Assembly: GCA_019614645.1 (NCBI GenBank)
Contig: JABWDB010000009.1
Coordinates: 10,769,501-10,833,500, forward strand
Source: Stratiolaelaps scimitus
Lineage: Eukaryota > Arthropoda > Arachnida > Mesostigmata > Laelapidae
Reading direction: 5' to 3'
Length of the DNA stretch: 64,000 nucleotides
The stretch's first letter is position 1. Every line of letters starts with the position of its first letter. Under the pieces are notes generated by a model. The model searched no databases. It was not told where the DNA came from and worked only from the letters and a program-made list of their open reading frames with translations. Positions 10,489 through 20,646 of the stretch are shown piece after piece. The translations under genes and the position numbers were made by a program.

Positions 10489-12763
10489 CTGAAATGTTGA
10501 GACAACACTTAAATTACAATGCGTATATTATACGATTACGAAGCAATACGTGTAGGTCCTTGCATTCTATAAGCTAAAAGTAAGAATTTAAGGAAAAGGG
10601 CAGGTATTTTGTCTGATTGTAGGCTTGCCATTCGTGTATTTCAATTCGAATTTCTGCCGCCCGTGCCTGGGCTCAGATTGTTTAAGATATTATATATGTA
10701 TATATATATATATATATAACATGTGTGAAGAAGATGTGTGAAGATTCTTGTCAGGTACGAGTAAGGTAGAGAATATGCAAAGGTGGCCCCGACGGGTCCT
10801 CATAGTAATACCTAAAGGTTAAGAGCTGAGGCCGAAATGACGGGGTCGAAATGCTCGAAAAAGCTTTTGAGCAAACTCGAGCTTGGTCATTGGCGGCTTT
10901 GTCAGCTGAAATTGGCATGCCTCGTGGAACATGTCGTCGAATTATTAAAAATAATCTGAGGATGCAGAACAATGGTGCAAAATGGGTCCCTCATTAACTC
11001 GGTCCTGGCCAACTGAAAATACATGGGGAGTGTTTGCGAGACAATTTGAAGATATATAGGCAGCAAAAGAGTCGCTTAGAGCATACCGTTGCAGTGGACG
11101 AGACATGGGTCAGCCTTTATAGGGGACCGGAAAGAGATCAAGTGAAACAGTGGCTAGGACTAGGTGAACAGGCAATGGCGGTAGCAGTACCAAATAGATT
11201 CGACCCCAAAGTAATGATAGCACTTGACATGGATTTCAGTGGAGTTTGTTACTACGAGCCAAAAGAAAAAATGGACTCAGCTCAATGTCTTGAGTTCTTG
11301 AAAGGACTCATGAATAATTTTCATGGCAATAGGAAGCACCTAGTGTGGCTGCTCGATGACAATGCTAGGGCACATCGTACCGATGAAATTAGGTCCTGGC
11401 TTAAGGCTAACAAGATTGAGCAGCGGCGTCACCCCCCTATTCTCCCGATTTAAGCCCGTGTGACTATGGTTGCTTCCATCAATTAAAGAGGGCTATAGGT
11501 GGCCAAGGGTATGCAAACATCGATTTGCTCCGAAAGCCCTCAAATAACGAAGTTATAAGTGGAAATAGGAATGGTGCATCCGTCAGAAGGCTGCCAGAAC
11601 TCTGGGACCAGTGTATAAATAAAAGAGGTGCATACGCCCAACTCATCCTAAAAAATCTTTGTTTTAACTCACTTAGTTTAGCCGATATTTGAAATTTATG
11701 TGTGTCATTTTTTTTTGGGTCAGCCTAATGTTTTGCTAGGAGCCCTTTCAGTATTCGAGGAAACAGGTAGCTGCACGGGTTGGATCCCCTCCCTTGCACA
11801 TTTGCATTTTCAAGGGGTCCGTCTTATGAAGCAATGCCGAAAGCAGTGCTCTGGACGTTAAATGTTGGCTGTGGGTCAGCCCGGCAAATTTATTTAGTAC
11901 TTTCAGTATGTTTTAATTTGTCTAACCTATTACAGTGGAATTATTATTATTGTGTCTGGAATGTTGTAGTTTAAAAAGGTAATGCAGTGGTTCTTATTTA
12001 CATGCAGCAATGATGTTGTGATCATGCTTTGATATGACCCAAACTTCACGAACGGTTAGTAATGCCAATGTATACCAAGCGCAACGAGACTACTACAGCT
12101 GTATCTCTGTTATTTAGCCATATCTCATTTAGCCATATGTATTCTGAATAAATAAATGCTGGAAACTGACCGTCCACGCTGGTTGATAATAGAGTATAAC
12201 ACTTTCGGGTGAGCCGAAATGTAATAGCAGTCCAGCTCGCTCACTATTGAAGTTCATCGAGTCCCATCGTAGAGTCCATATAAAGCGAATTAAGAAGAGA
12301 GTCTCGCGTTAAACGTCAATAAGAACGTATCGAAATTACCTCAATTTATGAAAAATAATTATGTACCTCAAATTTCGTATGAAGACTGTTTGCGTCGAAC
12401 GTTACATATACCAACGACGATGGACAGATATGCTAAATCAAATGCTTATTTTACTAATCTACCAAATAATGTTGCTAGATCTACTCATATGGATATTGTG
12501 TTTGAGTGTGCCGATGCACGCGGGTTTTTCGGGTCAAGCAATGCAATCAGTTTGTCCAATTCGTTTTACATTGCGCTATGAACTTACATTTTTCTTGAAT
12601 TATTGTCCTGCTCAGGCTGAAAGCAAAAGTGCATAGAAAATAGGTAGTTAGTTAATTAAATGGAACTAGGGCTTAGAAAAGACGCATACGCGCTATAATC
12701 AATTGTCAATTGTTCACAAGGTATGCATATAGAAGGTAATTGGAAGCAATGCAATTAATTAAC

Positions 12764-12806
<43 letters not shown>

Positions 12807-15069
12807 ACGAGTATTATCTTTTAATCTAAAACAATCATGCCAGCTTTCGCCGTCATACAAAACAAATAGACACTTGCTGTGCATGTACATACACACCGGG
12901 TTCGTCAAAAATTGTCTTTGATCGCTATTTCGGTAAATACGTACTCAGATGTACATTAAAACTGAAACGAGAAAAGGCCCTTCAAAGCTTTCATAGCGGA
13001 CGACAAACCTTCAATAAAATAAACACCCCAATATTTCAGGAAGTTCGCGGTCCTCATTAATTAATTTTTTCCTTCCTCTGCGGTTTTTAAATATACATTA
13101 GTGTCTATGCAAACATTGATTTAAAGACAAATTACCGGAAAAACGTGCACTACATACGTTGTATGTGGAAAGCGCCCTGTGGCGCTAGTTAGTTATTATA
13201 GTAAATTCAAATCACAGTCCTATCCTTCATATAGTTCATTTCCTACCCAGGTACTACCATTCGACAACCTCAACCATAGCATAATATTTATATTCGAATA
13301 TAAAAGGGCGTTTCACCTGAAGGGACAGCGCTCCCCCGAGTCTCAAATCATATTCAACCTGTTCGCACGACAGCGGACAACGACCGGAACACGTTATGTC
13401 TCGGTACAGCGTTGTTCGATTCTTCAAGCATTCTAGCGCCTCGTTGAAGTCACATAATTTCGTCTTACATTGAACATGACAACAAGTGAAAATCGCATGT
13501 TTATTCGTCATTCAGGTTTGAACCAGCTTCCCACGGTGTTGCCAACTTACAACTCAACTGAACTGGCGACAGTCGAATTGCCCAATATTCATTGCGATGA
13601 TAGTTGTACATTTTCCTATTCTAATGAACTATGCATTGTAATAACAGATGCACACTGTCATGCACGTTTGGCCAACAACATAATTTCAAATTAAATTTCC
13701 TCTTTGACTTAAAGTGAACACGAAGAGCGTGTTGATTAAAATACTATTTAGATTATCATCTAGTGAGCATTCGGAAAGAAACTAATTAGGGCAAAAACAA
13801 AAAGAGAGCTGAATAATGTATGAAATGTACACAATGTTGCCAAATCCGAGCGCGGACGATATATTACTGAGCCATCGTTGCCTTATAATGCTCTTTACTA
13901 AGCGGCACCCATCAGCAAGGTGCGGCAAAGAAAGCAGAGGGAATCTTATCACTTGAATTACGAGCTGCAATTTATATTCAAGTCAGGTCACACCCCGGAC
14001 TGACAGTATCTTCGTATTACGGAGGATATTGACCTGAATGGCTCTGCCGTCTCGTTAATTAAAGGACAATCAGCCTGTCCGAGTATTATAACGAATTCAG
14101 CGTATCACAACCGACGCGATCATAAACACAGAGTATATTAATTTAATAATTATGAATTAAAAAAATAATGACTTTGGTTCAGAGGTGGGCATTTATGGAA
14201 TAATGTATACTTTTATCTAATATAAACATCCAAAGGAGGAGATATTTTTTGATAGAATATCTAGCTTTCAGTATATATATATATATATATTTCACGTACA
14301 CTACTCCAGCAGAACTAGGTATTCGTCAATCAAGTAATGAATAGAATTAAAAAACCTAAACACATATTCAATATGTGTATATAAGAGCTGGTAGATGGCT
14401 GAAGTAGAAGGGTTTTAGATTTCTTTATTTCGGAAATTACTTTTGGCCTGAATGCATCCAAAAGCTTTTTTGGTATTTATTATACCATGATTTCGTAGTA
14501 GTGGTATGGTCGCGGCACTATGCAGAGTTAGGCTCTGCGGCCTAACAATTTATTAGCTGGCGATTTACAATATATTCTTGCCAATATCAAGGACACTGTA
14601 TGACACTGGGAACGACTATTTTGCATTGTACTTACAACCGCCATTCGCACAGTTGTAAGTCGGCCATTGAAGCATCAAATATATGAATGGCACGATCAGG
14701 TGATCCTTTGGAAAAATAAACCAATAAATGTCTTTCACAGAAAGACCAGTCTTAGCGAATGGAACCCTCGAAGGCACACTGACCCTGCGTGTTAAGCCTG
14801 CTATATTAATGTTCTGCCTTCCAGTAAGTAAGCCTTATTCTCTGTTTGTACAGAAATTACTTTAGCCTGTGATCATCACCGTTTCTCACCTGATTGTAGT
14901 GGTAAGAGTATTCCGTTGTGTACCTTAGACACCCACACAACTTCGTATCCAATTCAAGCTCACAGAGCTGAACGCACAACTGTTATAGTTAGACATATTA
15001 ATATGTACAACGGGAAAAAAAGAAACATTTTACTTAGTAGCGCATAATACATATTTAGCCTTCGTTGCG

Positions 15070-15106
<37 letters not shown>

Positions 15107-15710
15107 TGCATGAGCTACAGCAAGTCTTCATCAGGCATAGCCTATGCAGTACCATAGGAGTCTTCATGGAAGTCTCGGGGCCATATGCATTACTTGATGG
15201 ATCTATATGATAGATTCACCTTCCTATCACATGAGGAAAATATCCTTGGGAATCTCGCATGATCACGAGGGCCATATGTTCCTCACTTTGCGAAACAATT
15301 ACCTTTTTGCCAGGATTTTTAACGTGACTGTCGCGAGCACAACTAACAAAAATAAACCGATTTGCCTTAGTTGAACCATGCTCACTATGTTAAAGCGGTA
15401 ATATTCAATAGCGTATAAAGAAAACAACCAAATTATAATTTTGCTCCTACAAAATGGGAAATAAGATCTCGAGAGCTTAGAATTCACCTAGCCAATGCAT
15501 AATGAAGCTAACAAGCGCAATATGAGCACCAAAATAGGATTATCTCCACAATGATGGAAAATCGATCGAATTGGGCCATACCGCATTGGTCATATATCCC
15601 TTGAAAAGCGATTGATAGCCAAGGCTCCTTGTGTAGTCTAGGCAATCTGTAGCATACGGCTTTGGCAATCGATTGATGACGCTCTGTAAATATACATTTA
15701 CAAAAAAACG

Positions 15711-15741
<31 letters not shown>

Positions 15742-18700
15742 GACGTAGACGAGGGAAAATTCAAATGGGGTTAAACTACACAGACAATTCGGCTAAATCA
15801 GGGTGCGAGAATATCATTTCTTTTTCTTTCTCCTCAGAGCGAGGTTTGTATTAAATTCAGTGTAAAAATAACAAAGCGCAATTCCAGAGGTAATGGTTTA
15901 GAACAAAAGAAAGAACCGAAGAATTAATTCGATATTTGCGGCGAAACTTACCATCTGTACGGAGATTTCATAAAGGAGTCCTGGTTTCAGGGCAACACTG
16001 AACAGACTCTCCGTCGGATTCGTTCCGGGGCTGTGAATGACTACAGGATATTGGTTCGTAGTCATGAAGCTGGGGAGTTGATCCGGATTAAAAAACGTCT
16101 CGATGTACACTTCTGTGAATTGCAATCGTGCACATTTGAGACCAAAATGAACAGCTTACATTACATCTATGAGAAGTTAAGCATTGTCAAAATTGCAGTT
16201 AGTTTAATCAACCAAGAAACCTTTACCTTTATCTATGGCATGACGATATTTTTCTCGTTATATTGTCGTGTGCAGATTCACATGTCTACAGTAACTAAAT
16301 ATTGTATGAAGTTGAATTGTGTTAACTGTTAAGCTGTAAACCAACTTCCAAAGTGTACGATTTTTTCATGTCGCGTTCGAGAATGTTAGCCGTCTCTTTA
16401 CTTTAGACATCAGGACATGCGGATTGCAATGAGAGGAAAATAAAGGAGAGCTAGCATGGACCAATTGGATGTTTGGGCGATATGTGGCGTCATCAGCGAA
16501 GGCGAATACCAGGGTGACATAAGGCCGTAATAACCAATTGTCTCTCTCTCTATACATATATAGATATATATATATATATATATAAATATATACATATATC
16601 TCCTATGTCTGAAGTGCACTAATCGAACTAATATATATATATATATTAAATTAAATTAATGAATTTCAGACATAGACTCTTGAGTCGACTAAAGAAATAC
16701 TCAAGGACCATAGTGATGTGGCTGAGTACACAAGTGATATGGATGGTCACGTGGAATCAGAGCCGGATCAAACGAGTAGCACATCTGCACCGGTGGACGG
16801 GTATAAGTCGGATGAACACTTCTCGCAGCCGATGTAACCACCACGGTGAACGCAGAAACAAAAGGAGCAAATACGGTATTATAATATGTATATATAACGT
16901 ATTATAATATTATATAAACGTTCATATACATCGGAAATTAATTGATTTGTTTGTTTTCTATTGACGCCACACTGGGCATGCTGGACAACTGCAGTATCGT
17001 AGTAAGGAGGCTCAATAAACACGGTTTTCAATAAGAGTAAATTATAAATATAGTAACCCACATGCCACACTTTAAGAATATTTGTGGGGCACTTCATGAA
17101 ATACTTCCAGTACTCCATAGACTATGGCTAAGTACAGTACAAAAGCACACCTTTATTATCAGGTAAGGGGAACTATTGAATCATATAACATGGCGTGAAA
17201 TGGTATGTAGACAATTAATTGTAATATTATTGTATTAAGCGAGGCAGAATTCATAACCTAGGGTGAGCGTACAAAGCACGGTGGTAATTTCCTTTTGAGG
17301 AGAAAATCGTTGAGATGCAATCTTCTATTTACGAATTGAACAAATTGGCTCGCCAAAACACAGCTTAAAACATTGCACATTAGACAAATGATCACCAGGG
17401 AGCTGTGTTATAACACTGCGTCCTGACAAACCGCTGTGAACACTCTCACAAATGAACACCCTTACAAGTGAACACACTTACAAATCGATACAGTCAAACG
17501 ATTCACAGGTCTCGTCGACCGACGTCACTGAACACCGTAGAAAATATTTCGGCGTGGATAACGCAATTGTACGTAAATGACGATCGATGATTACCTTCGG
17601 GATCGAGTACATTACCGTCTGGAAATTAGGCAAAAATATGATATTACACATTGAAACATTTCCACTGAATGAGAGACATCATGCACGCTTATGGCCTACT
17701 GTACAGATTTTATGTCCAGATATAAAATTTATAGGTGGCGTAAAGCAATGCTGAAAGTAGTCCCATGGACGTTAAATGTTGGGTTGTGACTCAGTCCAGA
17801 AAATTTACTTTTTAGGTGTACTTGCAAAGCATACAATTTATCAGTCAAGATAAGCTTTGCAACATAATACGAAATAGGAAATACCCAACATTAGAGGTGT
17901 CCAAGTTGAATCCCTACGATACTGTAATTATCCATTGTATTTTCACATCTGGATAGAGAAATACCTGTTGGCCGCTGTATCTTTCTTTAGGTGATTTTAT
18001 GTGCGCAATAATGCACTCCCGCAAACACCTCGGTTGTGCTTGATCCTCCTCGATTTCATGACAAGCAATGAATCGTACCGGTCTGGTAGAATGGTACACA
18101 TCAATACTGCATCACCATTATATTTTAGTTATGTACATGAACTTACCATGTCGTGTTTTGTGCAGTTCTGTGGATAAACCTGGCAAATGCGTGACATGTT
18201 CACCCTGAAAAAATCATGATTGGTATCAAAGGACAAACGAACACAAAAACGGGTGATTGGTTATTCAATCGACTTTTCTCGAAAACACGAAGAGTTTGCT
18301 ATCCGTGTTGGTAATAATAATAATGCCTGAATTGTCTCTCGATATTTCGCGTGGTAATGCCGTAATACGGATAACCGCCGAGGCTGTCTGACGTGAGGAT
18401 GGCTGGGGGCAAGCCGCCAACGAAGCAAGTAAGAAGAACATCAACACTCTTTTGAATTCGTAAGCACTTTTGGTTTTGATCTTGAAATATTGTCGTTAGT
18501 TCCTTCGAACAATTATTTTACATTTGTTTTCGATGAACGTTTGACAATTGACTGACCTCAAATTTTATATAATATGTATATATTTTTTTGTTTTCTTCAA
18601 AATCATCGTGCGGAATTCAGATATACAGCAGGCGTCTAGTGAAGATTTGTGTTATAACAGACGACATGTGCGCTCACACATGTCATCTAAAGCTCTATCA

Positions 18701-20026
18701 TTTTCGAGATGCATCGGAAACTCGTATGTATCTGATGAGGCATCAATCCTAGCTTCTTTTAGCACTAGAAACGCTAGAACTTGTTAACAATGAGTTGCTC
18801 ATATAAGTAAAGCGGATCGTGGAGCTTCCTCGTGGACTGTTAAGAACGCCGCCGATACAGGCAGCGCATATAGTCATGTCGTTAGATATGACAGCATCTG
18901 ATTTGCTGGACAAAAATACAATCTACTATGAACGTATCTGCTAATTCTAGCCACTACCCAAGCTCGACACAGAATTGATAAGTCGGAAGCAAGCATGAAG
19001 GTTGCATTTTCCGTCAGAAGTATTAAATGCATGGTAAGTCTTAATAAGATGCCAACCAGTGCTCAAGGCATATCGTCGCTGCAGGAACACTTCTAATCAC
19101 ATCCTTGTCCACCACGGTGGAAACCATTGACGGGTGCCGACTAAAGTTCTCCAGTACCGCTGACGCCTGGTACAGAACGCCCGTACAGCATATCAGACCT
19201 GAAACATTGTCACGTTTAGAAATAAACAGTACAAGCAGGAAACAAGTCAGACACCGCCCTTCTCCGTTTACGATTTATCTCAGGTTAGGCATGCTTGAAA
19301 GGCTTGAGAAAAAAAGGTAAAGGTTTTATTGGTTTATTAAAGGAGTTGCAATTTTACAATGCTTAAGCTCTCTTATATATATATATAATAGGAGGCAGGA
19401 TTGTTCAAAATGTAGAAAATGCCAGGCGTACTCAAAGGGCAACCACACATATGCGCGGTTTGACATCGGTTGGAAGAGATCACATATATTTCACTGACCT
19501 ACGACGACCTTGACGATTGTATCGAGGTGTTGATTCGGGTCAAACTTGTCCGATGGTAGGGACCAGTGAAGCTTTATCGCACGTCTAGCCATGATGACCT
19601 GACCAAGCGAAGTCAGACGTTGGCCGTGCGCACCGCCGTTCGATGCGAGTGATGATACTTATGTCAATGACGGGGCTTCCCACGTTCATATGCCACATTC
19701 AAGGTTACTTATGGTCGAAGTGTGCTCTTTAATTGCTCCAGTATTGCCTCGTTCGGAATTCTCATCTTGTCTTTGTACTTGTTTGATTTCGGATGGACAC
19801 AGTACATGTACAGCTCATCGGGTACATGTGAGCTACGCCAGTACGTAGTCGAACATTATGCAAATGCACCAAACAGAGACACAGCAGCCGGCCGACATAA
19901 CCTCGTTACGTGACCTGGGATATTCTTGGCCGATTCTTTGATGAACAGGAGAACGCGAAAATCATATCGATTTCGCAATGCTGCCGGTATCTTCTTAGAC
20001 GAACAGCCGGTGTTTGGACTGCTATT
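10372..20026 (-). CDS. DEG/ENaC family ion channel subunit (multi-exon gene)
   Basis: This is a minus-strand gene rebuilt from splice sites and phase. Supported exons in transcript order are about 20026-19910, 19598-19499, 19198-19057, 16112-15952, 14979-14890, 13463-13317, 12432-12367 and 10488-10372. Candidate finger exons lie at 18204-18147 and 18082-17965. Visible family hallmarks are TM1 with PAATIC after it, a palm strand VVIHSPG with LKPG, the thumb cysteines including a KLCGC block, a C-x-x-x-C-P-x-x-C block, and TM2 with a G-V-S selectivity-filter triplet. DEG/ENaC subunits assemble as trimers in the plasma membrane and conduct Na+; in arthropods they act in touch, taste, pH or peptide sensing. 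Which ligand or stimulus applies here cannot be read. The start codon and part of the finger domain are unresolved. Confidence 0.9.
10690..10720. repeat. (TA)n microsatellite
   Basis: A TA run in the last intron of the channel gene, close to the mariner copy. Confidence 0.85.
10851..11664 (+). mobile_element. mariner transposase copy (DD34D), inactivated
   Basis: The plus-strand transposase starts at ATG 10851. A helix-turn-helix-like region includes SAEIGMPRGTCRRIIKN, followed by the KWVPH block, a first Asp in VAVDETWVSLYRG, a second Asp in WLLDDNARAHR, and a third Asp in SPDLSPCDYG. The last two Asp are separated by 34 residues, the mariner DD34D spacing. There are two defects: a TAA at 10995-10997 where the second copy in this window keeps a Glu, and a lost C in the run at 11432-11437 that shifts the frame before the third Asp. 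No 5' terminal inverted repeat was found. It lies in the last intron of the channel gene, opposite to its direction. Confidence 0.9.
11716..11910 (+). mobile_element. tRNA-derived SINE, copy A
   Basis: A head region with a degenerate B box (GGGTTGGATCC near 11779) is followed by the family body: GCATTTTCAAGGGGTCC, then GGACGTTAAATGTTGGCTG, then GGGTCAGCCCGG and AAATTTATTTAGTAC. It matches the fuller copy at 20876-21062 along its length. It starts about 50 bases after the mariner copy ends, within the same intron. Confidence 0.75.
12367..12432 (-). CDS. DEG/ENaC exon: pre-TM2 strand
   Basis: A 66-base exon in phase 0 at both ends. The acceptor is AAGCATTTGATTTAG (ending at 12433) and the donor is TTTGAG|GTACAT. 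It encodes HICPSSLVYVTFDANSLHTK followed by FE. The V-Y-V-T-F strand just before TM2 is typical of the family (V-x-V-x-F/Y, then a short linker to the Gly-rich TM2 entry). It reads straight into the last exon in frame. Confidence 0.8.
12768..12797. repeat. (AT)n microsatellite followed by (GT)n
   Basis: About 15 AT units followed by a few GT units, in the intron between channel exons. Confidence 0.85.
13317..13463 (-). CDS. DEG/ENaC exon: thumb cysteines, second part
   Basis: A 147-base exon in phase 0 at both ends; the donor is CTTCAG|GTGAAA. It encodes TKLCDFNEALECLKNRTTLY, then RDITCSGRCPLSCEQVEYD and a Leu-rich end. The C-(3)-C-P-(2)-C spacing followed by Y-D is the conserved thumb motif (C-x-C-x-P-C-x-x-x-x-Y) of the family. 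An N-linked glycosylation motif (NRT) is visible. The acceptor (ATGTAAG at 13464) is weak, so the 5' edge could shift slightly. Confidence 0.85.
13514..13696 (+). CDS. Possible plus-strand exon inside the channel gene intron
   Basis: A plus-strand acceptor (TTATTCGTCATTCAG) is followed by an open frame reading NQLPTVLPTYNSTELATVEL and NIHCDDSCTFSYSNELC, then a GTAATA donor-like site. It is antisense to, and just beyond, a well-supported channel exon. Openness alone is weak support in this window, so it may be chance. With the segment at 14741-14823 it could mark a nested antisense gene. Confidence 0.2.
14271..14290. repeat. (AT)n microsatellite
   Basis: A short AT run in a channel intron. 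Confidence 0.75.
14741..14823 (+). CDS. Possible plus-strand exon inside the channel gene intron
   Basis: A plus-strand acceptor (GTCTTTCACAG) precedes an 83-base open segment reading RPVLANGTLEGTLTLRVKPA and then ILMFCLP, ending at a CCA|GTAAGT donor. Both sites are good by eye, and the frame between them is open. It is antisense to the channel gene, between two of its exons. No family is recognised. Confidence 0.25.
14890..14979 (-). CDS. DEG/ENaC exon: thumb cysteines, first part (CGC block)
   Basis: A 90-base exon in phase 0 at both ends. The acceptor is CTATAACAG and the donor is AATCAG|GTGAGA. It encodes LCVQLCELELDTKLCGCLRY and then TTEYSYHYNQ. The C-x-x-x-C-(6)-K-x-C-G-C pattern is one of the most diagnostic parts of DEG/ENaC proteins (Y-x-x-C-x-x-x-C ... 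CGC). The usual P-x-x-x-P that follows CGC is not obvious. Confidence 0.85.
15074..15103. repeat. (AT)n microsatellite
   Basis: About 15 uninterrupted AT units in a channel intron. Confidence 0.85.
15714..15742. repeat. (AT)n microsatellite
   Basis: About 14 uninterrupted AT units in a channel intron. Confidence 0.85.
15952..16112 (-). CDS. DEG/ENaC exon: palm domain
   Basis: A 161-base exon. The acceptor is TTGCAATTCACAG, the donor is CAGATG|GTAAGT; it enters with two bases of a split codon and leaves in phase 0. It encodes EVYIETFFNPDQLPS, QYPVVIHSPGTNPTESL and LKPGLLYEISVQM. The V-x-I-H-x-P block followed about 15 residues later by a PG and an I-x-V strand is the conserved palm segment of the family. 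It joins in frame to the CGC exon at 14890-14979. Confidence 0.85.
16541..16594. repeat. (TC)n then (TA)n compound microsatellite
   Basis: A TC run followed by TA-rich sequence; another AT run begins near 16631. Intronic. Confidence 0.8.
17741..17812 (+). mobile_element. tRNA-derived SINE, copy B (3' part only)
   Basis: Matches the family body from AAGCAATGCTGAAAGTAG through GGACGTTAAATGTTGG to GAAAATTTACTTTTTAG. It lacks the tRNA-like head, so it is 5'-truncated. It lies in an intron of the channel gene. Confidence 0.7.
17965..18082 (-). CDS. Candidate DEG/ENaC finger-domain exon
   Basis: The minus-strand frame reads RPVRFIACHEIEEDQAQPRC and then LRECIIAHIKSPKERYSGQQ, ending at a CAG|GTATTT donor. 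The acceptor is either ATTCTACCAG (18083) or a GATGCAG slightly upstream. Three Cys and a position between TM1 and the palm suit the variable finger domain. Its outgoing phase (0) does not match the palm exon's incoming phase, so another small exon or a different boundary is needed. A 24-base GT..AG-flanked segment at about 17595-17618 has the right phase but is too short to trust. Confidence 0.45.
18147..18204 (-). CDS. Candidate DEG/ENaC finger-domain exon, small
   Basis: A strong acceptor (ATTTTTTCAG) and a perfect donor (CATG|GTAAGT) frame a 58-base segment on the minus strand. Two frames are open: one reads VNMSRICQVYPQNCTKHDM, the other GEHVTHLPGLSTELHKTRH. The Cys-containing frame looks more like an extracellular domain. 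Phase to both neighbours is unresolved. Confidence 0.45.
19057..19198 (-). CDS. DEG/ENaC exon: end of TM1 and PAATIC motif
   Basis: The acceptor (GACAATGTTTCAG) is at 19199. The 142-base exon enters with a split Gly codon and encodes LICCTGVLYQASAVLENFSR, then HPSMVSTVVDKDV and RSVPAATICLEH. In DEG/ENaC proteins TM1 ends in L-Y-Q, followed by an F-x-x-x-P and then the (F/V)PA(V/A)TIC signature, all present here at normal spacing. The donor (CACTG|GTTGGC) is weaker than the others, but reading on gives a stop within six codons. Confidence 0.85.
19499..19598 (-). CDS. DEG/ENaC exon: cytoplasmic region and start of TM1
   Basis: A 100-base exon. The acceptor is CGCTTGGTCAG and the donor is CGTAG|GTCAGT. 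It encodes VIMARRAIKLHWSLPSDKFD and then PNQHLDTIVKVVV plus one base. That base joins the next exon in frame to give a continuous hydrophobic TM1 (IVKVVVGLICCTGVLYQ). The phase match on both sides is the main support, together with the basic patch and Trp before TM1 typical of the family. Confidence 0.7.
19910..20026 (-). CDS. DEG/ENaC N-terminal cytoplasmic exon (5' edge unresolved)
   Basis: The minus-strand frame is open from 20026 to a CAC|GTAACG donor at 19909/19910 and joins the next exon in phase 0. It reads ALRNRYDFRVLLFIKESAKN and then IPGH. Degenerins have a conserved F-x-x-x-S-S/T-x-x-H-G-x-x-x-I stretch before TM1, and FIKESAKNIPGHV (across the junction) is a recognisable, divergent version. 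No in-frame ATG precedes it, so at least one more 5' exon must lie to the right. The exact acceptor was not settled. Confidence 0.55.
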
Positions 20027-20127
20027 TCAAATGGGTAGTATTGTAGTATTCTGTAGACTATGACCATACAGTGGGTGGTGCTTTTTTTCACAATTATTTG
20101 CACGTTCTATATATTATATATGACATT

Positions 20128-20313
20128 ATGAATGTATTACTGTTATATACATATATCTATATATTTATTTTCCTAGCTCAGCTCGAGGCAGTACAACCGG
20201 CACCTACAAGCTTAAATTGTAGCCCTAATATACAGTTGAGTTTCCCTGGACAAAGTCACACTTTTTCTTATTGTTTCAACGTTAAAAATACAAGATTCGG
20301 AGGCGCAACATGA
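20128..20313 (+). CDS. Possible small secreted peptide (about 61 aa)
   Basis: A plus-strand ATG at 20128 opens a frame with a strongly hydrophobic N-terminus (MNVLLLYTYIYIFIFLAQLE), like a signal peptide. It is followed by PAPTSLNCSPNIQLSFPGQS and HTFSYCFNVKNTRFGGAT, then TGA. Two Cys could form one disulphide. AATAAA signals follow at 20625-20630 and 20641-20646 on the same strand. The TTTCCTAG inside could instead be an acceptor, in which case only the part after it is a terminal exon. The hydrophobic segment is AT-repeat rich, so chance is possible. Confidence 0.4.
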   Translation: MNVLLLYTYIYIFIFLAQLEAVQPAPTSLNCSPNIQLSFPGQSHTFSYCFNVKNTRFGGAT

Positions 20314-20624
20314 GAATCCAGCAGAATTATAGCCCTGTAATAGAGCATTGTTTTGGTCATGTTGGTGTAAGCAGAATTTAAATATTCCTGTACATTTCTA
20401 GTGTTGGAGGCTGCTCCGTGCCATGAGTGACAAATACGCAGGCCCTTCCTTCTGCAACGCTCTTTCCTTAGCTGTAATGTAGAGAGGCCATGCCATCGAT
20501 TCCATCGGAACCATGACCACCTCGACCTAAAACCCTGTCTCCACTTCCATCCACCCCAACCGCGTAGCTAACTGATCATAAAAAGAATATTATTTTAAAT
20601 ATCATGTAACCTGTACAGTCGAAA

Positions 20625-20646
20625 AATAAAATACATTGGCAATAAA
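20625..20646 (+). promoter_or_regulatory. Two plus-strand poly(A) signals
   Basis: AATAAA occurs at 20625-20630 and again at 20641-20646, about 310 bases after the stop of the small peptide frame at 20128-20313. Confidence 0.4.
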
